Shown piece by piece: positions 21,521 through 35,100 of a stretch of DNA of 64,000 bases. The first letter of the stretch is position 1. Each line of letters begins with the position of its first letter. The translations under genes and the position numbers were made by a program. A model generated the notes under the pieces. The model ran no database searches, had not been told where the DNA came from, and saw only the letters and a program-made list of their open reading frames with translations. Source of the stretch: Siphonodentalium dalli (lineage: Eukaryota; Mollusca; Scaphopoda; Gadilida; Siphonodentaliidae); contig CP136061.1 in assembly GCA_032622095.1 (NCBI GenBank), positions 174,989,692-175,053,691 of the forward strand. The letters run 5' to 3'.

Positions 21521-23030
21521 ATTTATTTCAAGAACAATTAGGCCTATGTCTGTTTTGATAATCGACGAATCGAGCATGTTGTTTATGCTCGACGAATCGA
21601 GCATGTTTGTTTATGTTTCCGGTTCTATTTGTTGTCATTACTTTTGGATTCGTCCACAGCCTCCTTCGTAAGCATATTTTTATTGGGGTGGAAGCTTGTT
21701 TAAAAGAATTAAAACTCTACACGTTTCATGTTTTGATTCCAAGTTATTAAATTGTCCATTGAATTCTTTATGCATATTATTCATACAGCACATATCTCCT
21801 AGAAACGCTCTGAAGGAAACGTAAAAAGGAATGGTTTCATAAAGGTAGTATCCCTTCAACACTAGCAATAGACTGTTCCAAAGTGAACGTGATAAAAAAT
21901 TGAAATATATATTTGATAAAACTCTTTTGGCCCTAGAAATGTTCTCAAATATAACTGTCATTTGATTTGATTTTTTCCCTCATTCATCACAAGATCGAAT
22001 AATATTTTATTTTAATACACTGAGTGAGCAATTTTGAGAATTCAATAAAGTTTTGATCGAAAAGTTCAACAACATTTTCGATTTTCTCTTCAGTTACACG
22101 TCCCAACGTCACGCCAATTCAGCCCAATATTGTGGGCACGGGGATTGGCTGGATTAGTACCCAAATAAATTATGTTGTTAAAGCGCATTAACAAATACAT
22201 AATCTTGAGTATATTCTCCACACTATAATCGAAAAATACAAAGGAATGGACACATGATTCAATCCAAATTGTTTATTTAAAAAACACTCCCGCCAAGAAA
22301 CCCCCACTGATGACGTGCGCAAAAAATATGTACCTACAGCAAACACGTGTTGGAAATTGGGGCGCACAATGGGGACTCATTTATCATGGCTATATCTATT
22401 ACCCATTCGGTAATTCATAAATGACATTCATTGCAAATTCAAACAGAATATATCTTAGATTTAGTATTACTATCAATTGACCATTTATCGAATGCTGTCA
22501 TTGAACTTATTGATCAGCTGATGACGATGAAAAAATCTAGGAACCTTGTCGACGTCATTGCAGCAATGATAAAATACTGTAGCACAAATTTATGTGCATC
22601 GGCCGTTTTGTTCTCTCGTTTGATTAATAAAATTATTATTCTGCGCGCATTGACAATTATATAATCTTGAGTATATTCTCCACAATGTAATCTAAAAATA
22701 CAAAGGAATGGACACACGATTCAATCCAAATGGTTTATTTAAAAAACACTCCCGCCAAGAAAGATCAAGAAACGCCCACTGATAACGATCGAGCAACAGA
22801 AATTTGTACCTGCGAACACGTGGTGTTGGAATGTGGGGCGCACAATGGGGACTGTCATCTATCATGGCTATATAACTATTAGCCATTCGGTAATAAATAA
22901 ATGACATTCATTGCAAATTCAAACATAATATATCTTAGCTTTAGTGTTAGTATCAATTGACCATTTATCGAGTGTTTCCATTGAAATTATTGATCAGCTG
23001 ATGACGATGAAAACACCTCGGACCTTGCCG
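21521..23030. repeat. Left arm of 4.5 kb palindrome
   Basis: Every position x matches the complement of 47540 minus x (47539 in the inner half) in the right arm, 24509-26019, with no more than a few differences noticed. The arm itself contains a diverged tandem duplication: a block with ATAATCTTGAGTATATTCTC at about 22199 and again at 22661 (period about 462). The 93-residue minus-strand frame at 21680-21961 is present identically in the other arm and matches no family I know. The left arm may continue past 21521, because its partner ends at the gap. Confidence 0.9.
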
Positions 23031-24508
23031 TAGGCTATAGAAATTCGAAACATGACATATGGGGGGGGGGGGGGGGGGTGTCCTGCTGTACATGTAAAGT
23101 TTTAGCAACATTTAGCAGTAATATTCCATACTTTTTCATGAATCGTAATATGGTAAATAAAGAGCGTGTGGAAATATGAATGGAAAATTCCATGCAAATC
23201 TGCAGTGCAAAGGTTATAAATACGCGAAGTAATCATAACATTTAACTGACAATTAAATGTGTGCATGGGCTGCTTTTCATATTCTACATTAATTTCGTTT
23301 TCTGTAATTACTACTAATTATAATGCTGCATTGATTATTTCGATAAGTTGAACATAGCCTAATTATGTTGACAGTGTCGAATTTCACGATTGCATCATCA
23401 AGGTCAAGGTAACACGATGCGATTTATTTGTAGTAGGCCTGCTCCTATATTTCGTCATTTTTATCTTTCAAAAAGATGTCTTGCTAACTTTTATTTAGTT
23501 TACTTTCGATATTAACCATTTACCCAACAGTAATATTACCTCCAGCCAACAGAACTTTCTGGTGACGTCAAAGTTTTTGGGGGAAAACATGTATTATTAC
23601 TAAATGTTATGTGGCTCCTGATTTATGAAATTATGTTCATCTGTATGGATGGGGACTGGGAGTAAAAAAAACAAATCCAGAGTTGTGAATCCCCCTCCCC
23701 AAGCATGATAGTATGGTGAATATTTAGTAGGTTTTATATTTATATTTTATAACAATAAATGTAATAAACAAACGAAAGGTAAGTTTTGTTTTATCAACAG
23801 ATCAATGTGACATTCAGTTTCAATTTCTCTGTCGGAAAACCATATCACGAAATTGAGTGATTTATTAATGTTTTAAGCCATGGCTACGTGGTGAAATGAA
23901 ACATAAAATAAATCATCAAGTGGCCTATCAACTCTTGGATAGTTACGTGTAAATTCAGTTACAATTGACTGCATTATTAGTCCAAACTAGTCAACATTGT
24001 GCCATCGATTACAACGCACGTGTTTTTTTGTTTACTTCAATTTACAACGCACCGGTTTTTGACCTTGACATTGCAGTCAATACATTCGTACCGCACATAT
24101 CTTGTGCAATTAATAAATTAAACAATTCTTTCGTGTCTACATTGTATCTTATGATCGAGAAAAGTGCTTTCTCTTAGTGAAATTTTGAGCAATCATATTC
24201 AATATAAAATGACAAGACAGTGCCGATAAGTAATTCGCGGTAAATGCAGCACTATTCGGAATTAATGCGCACTTTCAATTTAAAAATAGCCGCGTTTGTC
24301 TCGTGAACTCTTGTGTTCAAATAAAAGTAACTAATGTTAAACAATGTCATTTCTTTGATTTTTCACATCATGATATGGCCAATTTACTTGAGTATTTGGC
24401 AGTGTTAATGCGCGGAGAATAATAATTTTATTAATCAAACGAGAGAACAAAACGGCCGATCGATGCACATTTGTGCTATACAGTATTTTATTATTGTTGC
24501 GCTGACGC
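23031..24508. other. Spacer of the palindrome
   Basis: 1,478 bp without gene. A G18-type run lies at 23061-23078. The last 100 bases (24411-24508) are an extra partial unit of the arm's internal ~465-bp repeat, with AATAATAATTTTATTAATC as in 24898-24916, so the spacer is asymmetric. Confidence 0.6.
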
Positions 24509-26019
24509 CGGCAAGGTCCGAGGTGTTTTCATCGTCATCAGCTGATCAATAATTTCAATGGAAACACTCGATAAATGGTCAATTGATACTAACACTAAAG
24601 CTAAGATATATTATGTTTGAATTTGCAATGAATGTCATTTATTTATTACCGAATGGCTAATAGTTATATAGCCATGATAGATGACAGTCCCCATTGTGCG
24701 CCCCACATTCCAACACCACGTGTTCGCAGGTACAAATTTCTGTTGCTCGATCGTTATCAGTGGGCGTTTCTTGATCTTTCTTGGCGGGAGTGTTTTTTAA
24801 ATAAACCATTTGGATTGAATCGTGTGTCCATTCCTTTGTATTTTTAGATTACATTGTGGAGAATATACTCAAGATTATATAATTGTCAATGCGCGCAGAA
24901 TAATAATTTTATTAATCAAACGAGAGAACAAAACGGCCGATGCACATAAATTTGTGCTACAGTATTTTATCATTGCTGCAATGACGTCGACAAGGTTCCT
25001 AGATTTTTTCATCGTCATCAGCTGATCAATAAGTTCAATGACAGCATTCGATAAATGGTCAATTGATAGTAATACTAAATCTAAGATATATTCTGTTTGA
25101 ATTTGCAATGAATGTCATTTATGAATTACCGAAATGGGTAATAGATATAGCCATGATAAATGAGTCCCCATTGTGCGCCCCAATTTCCAACACGTGTTTG
25201 CTGTAGGTACATATTTTTTGCGCACGTCATCAGTGGGGGTTTCTTGGCGGGAGTGTTTTTTAAATAAACAATTTGGATTGAATCATGTGTCCATTCCTTT
25301 GTATTTTTCGATTATAGTGTGGAGAATATACTCAAGATTATGTATTTGTTAATGCGCTTTAACAACATAATTTATTTGGGTACTAATCCAGCCAATCCCC
25401 GTGCCCACAATATTGGGCTGAATTGGCGTGACGTTGGGACGTGTAACTGAAGAGAAAATCGAAAATGTTGTTGAACTTTTCGATCAAAACTTTATTGAAT
25501 TCTCAAAATTGCTCACTCAGTGTATTAAAATAAAATATTATTCGATCTTGTGATGAATGAGGGAAAAAATCAAATCAAATGACAGTTATATTTGAGAACA
25601 TTTCTAGGGCCAAAAGAGTTTTATCAAATATATATTTCAATTTTTTATCACGTTCACTTTGGAACAGTCTATTGCTAGTGTTGAAGGGATACTACCTTTA
25701 TGAAACCATTCCTTTTTACGTTTCCTTCAGAGCGTTTCTAGGAGATATGTGCTGTATGAATAATATGCATAAAGAATTCAATGGACAATTTAATAACTTG
25801 GAATCAAAACATGAAACGTGTAGAGTTTTAATTCTTTTAAACAAGCTTCCACCCCAATAAAAATATGCTTACGAAGGAGGCTGTGGACGAATCCAAAAGT
25901 AATGACAACAAATAGAACCGGAAACATAAACAAACATGCTCGATTCGTCGAGCATAAACAACATGCTCGATTCGTCGATTATCAAAACAGACATAGGCCT
26001 AATTGTTCTTGAAATAAAT
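24509..26019. repeat. Right arm of 4.5 kb palindrome, cut by gap
   Basis: Inverted copy of 21521-23030. The frames at 24632-24847, 24822-25025 and 25579-25860 mirror those of the left arm. The arm stops exactly at the N run, so its true end is unknown. It holds the inverted ~465-bp tandem units starting near 24411, 24887 and 25347. Confidence 0.9.
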
Positions 26020-26119
26020 NNNNNNNNNNNNNNNNNNNNNNNNNNNNNNNNNNNNNNNNNNNNNNNNNNNNNNNNNNNNNNNNNNNNNNNNNNNNNNNNN
26101 NNNNNNNNNNNNNNNNNNN
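26020..26119. other. Assembly gap of 100 N
   Basis: Exactly 100 undefined bases separate a palindrome arm from a satellite array. A round 100 usually marks a gap of unknown size. Both neighbours are structures that break assemblies. Confidence 0.95.
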
Positions 26120-29100
26120 GATCGTGATTAATTTTGTCACCTTTATTACCAAATATTCTCAAATTTGACCATTTTTTGCCATTCATGGCCACCAACATAA
26201 TGTATATGCACCATTTCGGATTGGAAACAGGTTGCACCATTTTACCTTCATATATCAACTTGTAATTGTGCTATCTCCACTATCTAGATATTTTCGGAAT
26301 AGCCCCACTTCCATTTTTCAGTTAATTATGAATATATATATTGAACCTATATACTGGTCAGTTGGAGTACCGCTGTATATATATATATATTTCTGGCAGT
26401 TGGGGTACCGATTTCTCAATAAGACAAATATCCCGTAAATCTATATCGCTGGTGTAACATAACATCCCTTCTGCACATGGGACATGTTCTTGGTCTAGAT
26501 CGTTCGTATTACGAGTTGGGGTGACTATGTGGATCTCTGTATCCATGGCAACCAGCTGTTATATTCTGTAAATGACTGTTTTAAGATGTATTTTGGGTCC
26601 AATTTGTTAGTAATTCTGGAAAAAAAACACATATATAGCCAACAAGTTCCACCATTTAGCGTTAAATTACGCAATTATTTGTGGTGGTTACTGAATAACG
26701 CATGATTGAGCTCTCCGATATGGTGATCGTGATTAATTTTGTCACCTTTATTACCAAATTTTACCATTTTTTGCCATTCATGGCCACCAACATAATGTAT
26801 ATGCACCATTTCGGATTGGAAACAGGTTGCACCATTTTACCTTCATATATCAGCTTGTAATTGTGCTATCTCCACTATCTAGATATTTTCGGAATAGTCC
26901 CACTTCCATTTTTCAGTTAATTATGATATATATTGAACCTATATACTGGTCAGTTGGGGTACCGGCTGTATATATATATATTTCTGGCAGTTGGGGTACC
27001 GATTACTCAATAAGACAAATATCCCGTTAATCTATATCGCTTGTGTAACATAACATCCCTTCTGCACATGGGACATGTTCTTGGTCTAGATCGTTCCTAT
27101 TACGAGTTGGGGTGACTATGTGGATCTCTGTATCCATGGCAATCAGCTGTTATATTCCGCAAATGACTGTTTTAAGATGTATTTTGGGTCCAATTTCTTA
27201 GTAATTCTGGAAAAAAACACATATATTAAGCCAACAAGCTCCACCATTTAGCGTTAAATTACGCAATTATTTGTGGTGGTTACTGAATAACGCGTGATTG
27301 AGCTCTCCGATATGGTGACCGTGATTAATTTTGTCACCTTTATTACCAAATTTTCTCAAATTTGACCATTTTTGCCATTCATGGCCACCAACATAATGTA
27401 TATGCACCATTTCGGATTGGAAACAGGTTGCACCATTTTACCTTCATATATCAGCTTGTAATTGTGCTATCTCCACTATCTAGATATTTTCGGAATAGCC
27501 CCACTTCCATTTTTCAGTTAATTATGAATATATATATTGAACCTATATACTGGTCAGTTGGGGTACCGGCTGTATATATATATATTTCTGGCAGTTGGGG
27601 TACCGATTTCTCAATAAGACAAATATCCCGTAACTCTATATCGCTGGTGTAACATAACATCCCTTCTGCACATGGGACATGTTCTTGGTCTAGATCGTTC
27701 CTATTACGAGTTGGGGTGACTGTGTGGATCTCTGTATCCATGGCAACCAGCTGTTATATTCTGTAAATGACTGTTTTAAGATGTATTTTGGGTCCAATTT
27801 GTTAGTAATTCTGGAAAAAAAACACATATATAGCCAACAAGTTCCACCATTTAGCGTAAAATTACGCAATTATTTGTGGTGGTTACTGAATAGGGCATGA
27901 TTGAGCTCTCCGATATGGTGATCGTGATTAATTTTGTCACCTTTATTACCAAATTTTACCATTTTTTGCCATTCATGGCCACCAACATAATGTATATGCA
28001 CCATTTCGGATTGGAAACAGGTTGCACCATTTTACCTTCATATATCAGCTTGTAATTGTGCTATCTCCACTATCTAGATATTTTCGGAATAGTCCCACTT
28101 CCATTTTTCAGTTAATTATGATATATATTGAACCTATATACTGGTCAGTTGGGGTACCGGCTGTATATATATATATTTCTGGCAGTTGGGGTACCGATTA
28201 CTCAATAAGACAAATATCCCGTTAATCTATATCGCTTGTGTAACATAACATCCCTTCTGCACATGGGACATGTTCTTGGTCTAGATCGTTCCTATTACGA
28301 GTTGGGGTGACTATGTGGATCTCTGTATCCATGGCAACCAGCTGTTATATTCCGCAAATGACTGTTTTAAGATGTATTTTGGGTCCAATTTCTTAGTAAT
28401 TCTGGAAAAAACCACATATATTAAGCCAACAAGCTCCACCATTTAGCGTTAAATTACGCAATTATTTGTGGTGGTTACTGAATAACGCGTGATTGAGCTC
28501 TCCGATATGGTGACCGTGATTAATTTTGTCACCTTTATTACCAAATTTTCTCAAATTTGACCATTTTTGCCATTCATGGCCACCAACATAATGTATATGC
28601 ACCATTTCGGATTGGAAACAGGTTGCACCATTTTACCTTCATATATCAGCTTGTAATTGTGCTATCTCCACTATCTAGATATTTTCGGAATAGCCCCACT
28701 TCCATTTTTCAGTTAATTATGATATATATTGAACCTATATACTGGTCAGTTGGGGTACCGGCTGTATATATATATATTTCTGGCAGTTGGGGTACCGATT
28801 ACTCAATAAGACAAATATCCCGTTAATCTATATCGCTTGTGTAACATAACATCCCTTCTGCACATGGGACATGTTCTTGGTCTAGATCGTTCCTATTACG
28901 AGTTGGGGTGACTATGTGGATCTCTGTATCCATGGCAACCAGCTGTTATATTCCGCAAATGACTGTTTTAAGATGTATTTTGGGTCCAATTTCTTAGTAA
29001 TTCTGGAAAAAAAACACATATATTAAGCCAACAAGCTCCACCATTTAGCGTTAAATTACGCAATTATTTGTGGTGGTTACTGAATAACGCGTGATTGAGC

Positions 29101-32100
29101 TCTCCGATATGGTGATCGTGATTAATTTTGTCACCTTTATTACCAAATTTTCTCAAATTTGACCATTTTTTGCCATTCATGGCCACCAACATAATGTATA
29201 TGCACCATATCGGATTGGAAACAGGTTGCACCATTTTACCTTCATATATCAGCTTGTAATTGTGCTATCTCCACTATCTAGATATTTTCGAAATAGCCCC
29301 ACTTCCATTTTTCAGTTAATTATGAATATATATATTGAACCTATATACTGGTCAGTTGGGGTACCGGCTGTATATATATATATTTCTGGCAGTTGGGGTA
29401 CCGATTTCTCAATAAGACAAATATCCCGTAACTCTATATCGCTGGTGTAACATAACATCCCTTCTGCACATGGGACATGTTCTTGGTCTAGATCGTTCCT
29501 ATTACGAGTTGGGGTGACTGTGTGGATCTCTGTATCCATGGCAACCAGCTGTTATATTCTGTAAATGACTGTTTTAAGATGTATTTTGGGTCCAATTTGT
29601 TAGTAATTCTGGAAAAAAAACACATATATAGCCAACAAGTTCCACCATTTAGCGTAAAATTACGCAATTATTTGTGGTGGTTACTGAATAGGGCATGATT
29701 GAGCTCTCCGATATGGTGATCGTGATTAATTTTGTCACCTTTATTACCAAATTTTACCATTTTTTGCCATTCATGGCCACCAACATAATGTATATGCACC
29801 ATTTCGGATTGGAAACAGGTTGCACCATTTTACCTTCATATATCAGCTTGTAATTGTGCTATCTCCACTATCTAGATATTTTCGGAATAGTCCCACTTCC
29901 ATTTTTCAGTTAATTATGATATATATTGAACCTATATACTGGTCAGTTGGGGTACCGGCTGTATATATATATATTTCTGGCAGTTGGGGTACCGATTACT
30001 CAATAAGACAAATATCCCGTTAATCTATATCGCTTGTGTAACATAACATCCCTTCTGCACATGGGACATGTTCTTGGTCTAGATCGTTCCTATTACGAGT
30101 TGGGGTGACTATGTGGATCTCTGTATCCATGGCAACCAGCTGTTATATTCCGCAAATGACTGTTTTAAGATGTATTTTGGGTCCAATTTCTTAGTAATTC
30201 TGGAAAAAACCACATATATTAAGCCAACAAGCTCCACCATTTAGCGTTAAATTACGCAATTATTTGTGGTGGTTACTGAATAACGCGTGATTGAGCTCTC
30301 CGATATGGTGACCGTGATTAATTTTGTCACCTTTATTACCAAATTTTCTCAAATTTGACCATTTTTGCCATTCATGGCCACCAACATAATGTATATGCAC
30401 CATTTCGGATTGGAAACAGGTTGCACCATTTTACCTTCATATATCAGCTTGTAATTGTGCTATCTCCACTATCTAGATATTTTCGGAATAGCCCCACTTC
30501 CATTTTTCAGTTAATTATGATATATATTGAACCTATATACTGGTCAGTTGGGGTACCGGCTGTATATATATATATTTCTGGCAGTTGGGGTACCGATTAC
30601 TCAATAAGACAAATATCCCGTTAATCTATATCGCTTGTGTAACATAACATCCCTTCTGCACATGGGACATGTTCTTGGTCTAGATCGTTCCTATTACGAG
30701 TTGGGGTGACTATGTGGATCTCTGTATCCATGGCAACCAGCTGTTATATTCCGCAAATGACTGTTTTAAGATGTATTTTGGGTCCAATTTCTTAGTAATT
30801 CTGGAAAAAAACACATATATTAAGCCAACAAGCTCCACCATTTAGCGTTAAATTACGCAATTATTTGTGGTGGTTACTGAATAACGCGTGATTGAGCTCT
30901 CCGATATGGTGATCGTGATTAATTTTGTCACCTTTATTACCAAATTTTCTCAAATTTGACCATTTTTTGCCATTCATGGCCACCAACATAATGTATATGC
31001 ACCATATCGGATTGGAAACAGGTTGCACCATTTTACCTTCATATATCAGCTTGTAATTGTGCTATCTCCACTATCTAGATATTTTCGAAATAGCCCCACT
31101 TCCATTTTTCAGTTAATTATGAATATATATATTGAACCTATATACTGGTCAGTTGGGGTACCGGCTGTATATATATATATTTCTGGCAGTTGGGGTACCG
31201 ATTTCTCAATAAGACAAATATCCCGTAACTCTATATCGCTGGTGTAACATAACATCCCTTCTGCACATGGGACATGTTCTTGGTCTAGATCGTTCCTATT
31301 ACGAGTTGGGGTGACTGTGTGGATCTCTGTATCCATGGCAACCAGCTGTTATATTCTGTAAATGACTGTTTTAAGATGTATTTTGGGTCCAATTTGTTAG
31401 TAATTCTGGAAAAAAAACACATATATAGCCAACAAGTTCCACCATTTAGCGTAAAATTACGCAATTATTTGTGGTGGTTACTGAATAGGGCATGATTGAG
31501 CTCTCCGATATGGTGATCGTGATTAATTTTGTCACCTTTATTACCAAATTTTACCATTTTTTGCCATTCATGGCCACCAACATAATGTATATGCACCATT
31601 TCGGATTGGAAACAGGTTGCACCATTTTACCTTCATATATCAGCTTGTAATTGTGCTATCTCCACTATCTAGATATTTTCGGAATAGTCCCACTTCCATT
31701 TTTCAGTTAATTATGATATATATTGAACCTATATACTGGTCAGTTGGGGTACCGGCTGTATATATATATATTTCTGGCAGTTGGGGTACCGATTACTCAA
31801 TAAGACAAATATCCCGTTAATCTATATCGCTTGTGTAACATAACATCCCTTCTGCACATGGGACATGTTCTTGGTCTAGATCGTTCCTATTACGAGTTGG
31901 GGTGACTATGTGGATCTCTGTATCCATGGCAACCAGCTGTTATATTCCGCAAATGACTGTTTTAAGATGTATTTTGGGTCCAATTTCTTAGTAATTCTGG
32001 AAAAAACCACATATATTAAGCCAACAAGCTCCACCATTTAGCGTTAAATTACGCAATTATTTGTGGTGGTTACTGAATAACGCGTGATTGAGCTCTCCGA

Positions 32101-35100
32101 TATGGTGACCGTGATTAATTTTGTCACCTTTATTACCAAATTTTCTCAAATTTGACCATTTTTGCCATTCATGGCCACCAACATAATGTATATGCACCAT
32201 TTCGGATTGGAAACAGGTTGCACCATTTTACCTTCATATATCAGCTTGTAATTGTGCTATCTCCACTATCTAGATATTTTCGGAATAGCCCCACTTCCAT
32301 TTTTCAGTTAATTATGATATATATTGAACCTATATACTGGTCAGTTGGGGTACCGGCTGTATATATATATATTTCTGGCAGTTGGGGTACCGATTACTCA
32401 ATAAGACAAATATCCCGTTAATCTATATCGCTTGTGTAACATAACATCCCTTCTGCACATGGGACATGTTCTTGGTCTAGATCGTTCCTATTACGAGTTG
32501 GGGTGACTATGTGGATCTCTGTATCCATGGCAACCAGCTGTTATATTCCGCAAATGACTGTTTTAAGATGTATTTTGGGTCCAATTTCTTAGTAATTCTG
32601 GAAAAAAACACATATATTAAGCCAACAAGCTCCACCATTTAGCGTTAAATTACGCAATTATTTGTGGTGGTTACTGAATAACGCGTGATTGAGCTCTCCG
32701 ATATGGTGATCGTGATTAATTTTGTCACCTTTATTACCAAATTTTCTCAAATTTGACCATTTTTTGCCATTCATGGCCACCAACATAATGTATATGCACC
32801 ATATCGGATTGGAAACAGGTTGCACCATTTTACCTTCATATATCAGCTTGTAATTGTGCTATCTCCACTATCTAGATATTTTCGAAATAGCCCCACTTCC
32901 ATTTTTCAGTTAATTATGAATATATATATTGAACCTATATACTGGTCAGTTGGGGTACCGGCTGTATATATATATATTTCTGGCAGTTGGGGTACCGATT
33001 TCTCAATAAGACAAATATCCCGTAACTCTATATCGCTGGTGTAACATAACATCCCTTCTGCACATGGGACATGTTCTTGGTCTAGATCGTTCCTATTACG
33101 AGTTGGGGTAACTGTGTGGATCTCTGTATCCATGGCAACCAGCTGTTATATTCCGTAAATGACTGTTTTAAGATGTATTTTGGGTCCAATTTGTTAGTAA
33201 TTCTGGAAAAAAAACACATATATAGCCAACAAGTTCCATCATTTAGCGTAAAATTACGCAATTATTTGTGGTGGTTACTGAATAGGGCATGATTGAGCTC
33301 TCCGATATGGTGATCGTGATTAATTTTGTCACCTTTATTACCAAATTTTACCATTTTTTGCCATTCATGGCCACCAACATAATGTATATGCACCATTTCG
33401 GATTGGAAACAGGTTGCACCATTTTACCTTCATATATCAGCTTGTAATTGTGCTATCTCCACTATCTAGATATTTTCGGAATAGTCCCACTTCCATTTTT
33501 CAGTTAATTATGATATATATTGAACCTATATACTGGTCAGTTGGGGTACCGGCTGTATATATATATATTTCTGGCAGTTGGGGTACCGATTACTCAATAA
33601 GACAAATATCCCGTTAATCTATATCGCTTGTGTAACATAACATCCCTTCTGCACATGGGACATGTTCTTGGTCTAGATCGTTCCTATTACGAGTTGGGGT
33701 GACTATGTGGATCTCTGTATCCATGGCAATCAGCTGTTATATTCCGCAAATGACTGTTTTAAGATGTATTTTGGGTCCAATTTCTTAGTAATTCTGGAAA
33801 AAAACACATATATTAAGCCAACAAGCTCCACCATTTAGCGTTAAATTACGCAATTATTTGTGGTGGTTACTGAATAACGCGTGATTGAGCTCTCCGATAT
33901 GGTGATCGTGATTAATTTTGTCACCTTTATTACCAAATATTCTCAAATTTGACCATTTTTTGCCATTCATGGCCACCAACATAATGTATATGCACCATTT
34001 CGGATTGGAAACAGGTTGCACCATTTTACCTTCATATATCAACTTGTAATTGTGCTATCTCCACTATCTAGATATTTTCGGAATAGCCCCACTTCCATTT
34101 TTCAGTTAATTATGAATATATATATTGAACCTATATACTGGTCAGTTGGAGTACCGCTGTATATATATATATATTTCTGGCAGTTGGGGTACCGATTTCT
34201 CAATAAGACAAATATCCCGTAAATCTATATCGCTGGTGTAACATAACATCCCTTCTGCACATGGGACATGTTCTTGGTCTAGATCGTTCGTATTACGAGT
34301 TGGGGTGACTATGTGGATCTCTGTATCCATGGCAACCAGCTGTTATATTCTGTAAATGACTGTTTTAAGATGTATTTTGGGTCCAATTTGTTAGTAATTC
34401 TGGAAAAAAAACACATATATAGCCAACAAGTTCCACCATTTAGCGTTAAATTACGCAATTATTTGTGGTGGTTACTGAATAACGCATGATTGAGCTCTCC
34501 GATATGGTGATCGTGATTAATTTTGTCACCTTTATTACCAAATTTTACCATTTTTTGCCATTCATGGCCACCAACATAATGTATATGCACCATTTCGGAT
34601 TGGAAACAGGTTGCACCATTTTACCTTCATATATCAGCTTGTAATTGTGCTATCTCCACTATCTAGATATTTTCGGAATAGTCCCACTTCCATTTTTCAG
34701 TTAATTATGATATATATTGAACCTATATACTGGTCAGTTGGGGTACCGGCTGTATATATATATATTTCTGGCAGTTGGGGTACCGATTACTCAATAAGAC
34801 AAATATCCCGTTAATCTATATCGCTTGTGTAACATAACATCCCTTCTGCACATGGGACATGTTCTTGGTCTAGATCGTTCCTATTACGAGTTGGGGTGAC
34901 TATGTGGATCTCTGTATCCATGGCAATCAGCTGTTATATTCCGCAAATGACTGTTTTAAGATGTATTTTGGGTCCAATTTCTTAGTAATTCTGGAAAAAA
35001 ACACATATATTAAGCCAACAAGCTCCACCATTTAGCGTTAAATTACGCAATTATTTGTGGTGGTTACTGAATAACGCGTGATTGAGCTCTCCGATATGGT

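Noticed and set aside
23061-23078. G-quadruplex or regulatory element in G-runs (also 14088, 14790, 60679)
   Set aside because: They are homopolymers with uncertain length and no regular loops; function cannot be argued from the sequence.
21680-25860. Identical 93-residue frames in both palindrome arms
   Set aside because: Identity follows from the arms being nearly identical DNA. No domain, no splice context and AT-rich composition.
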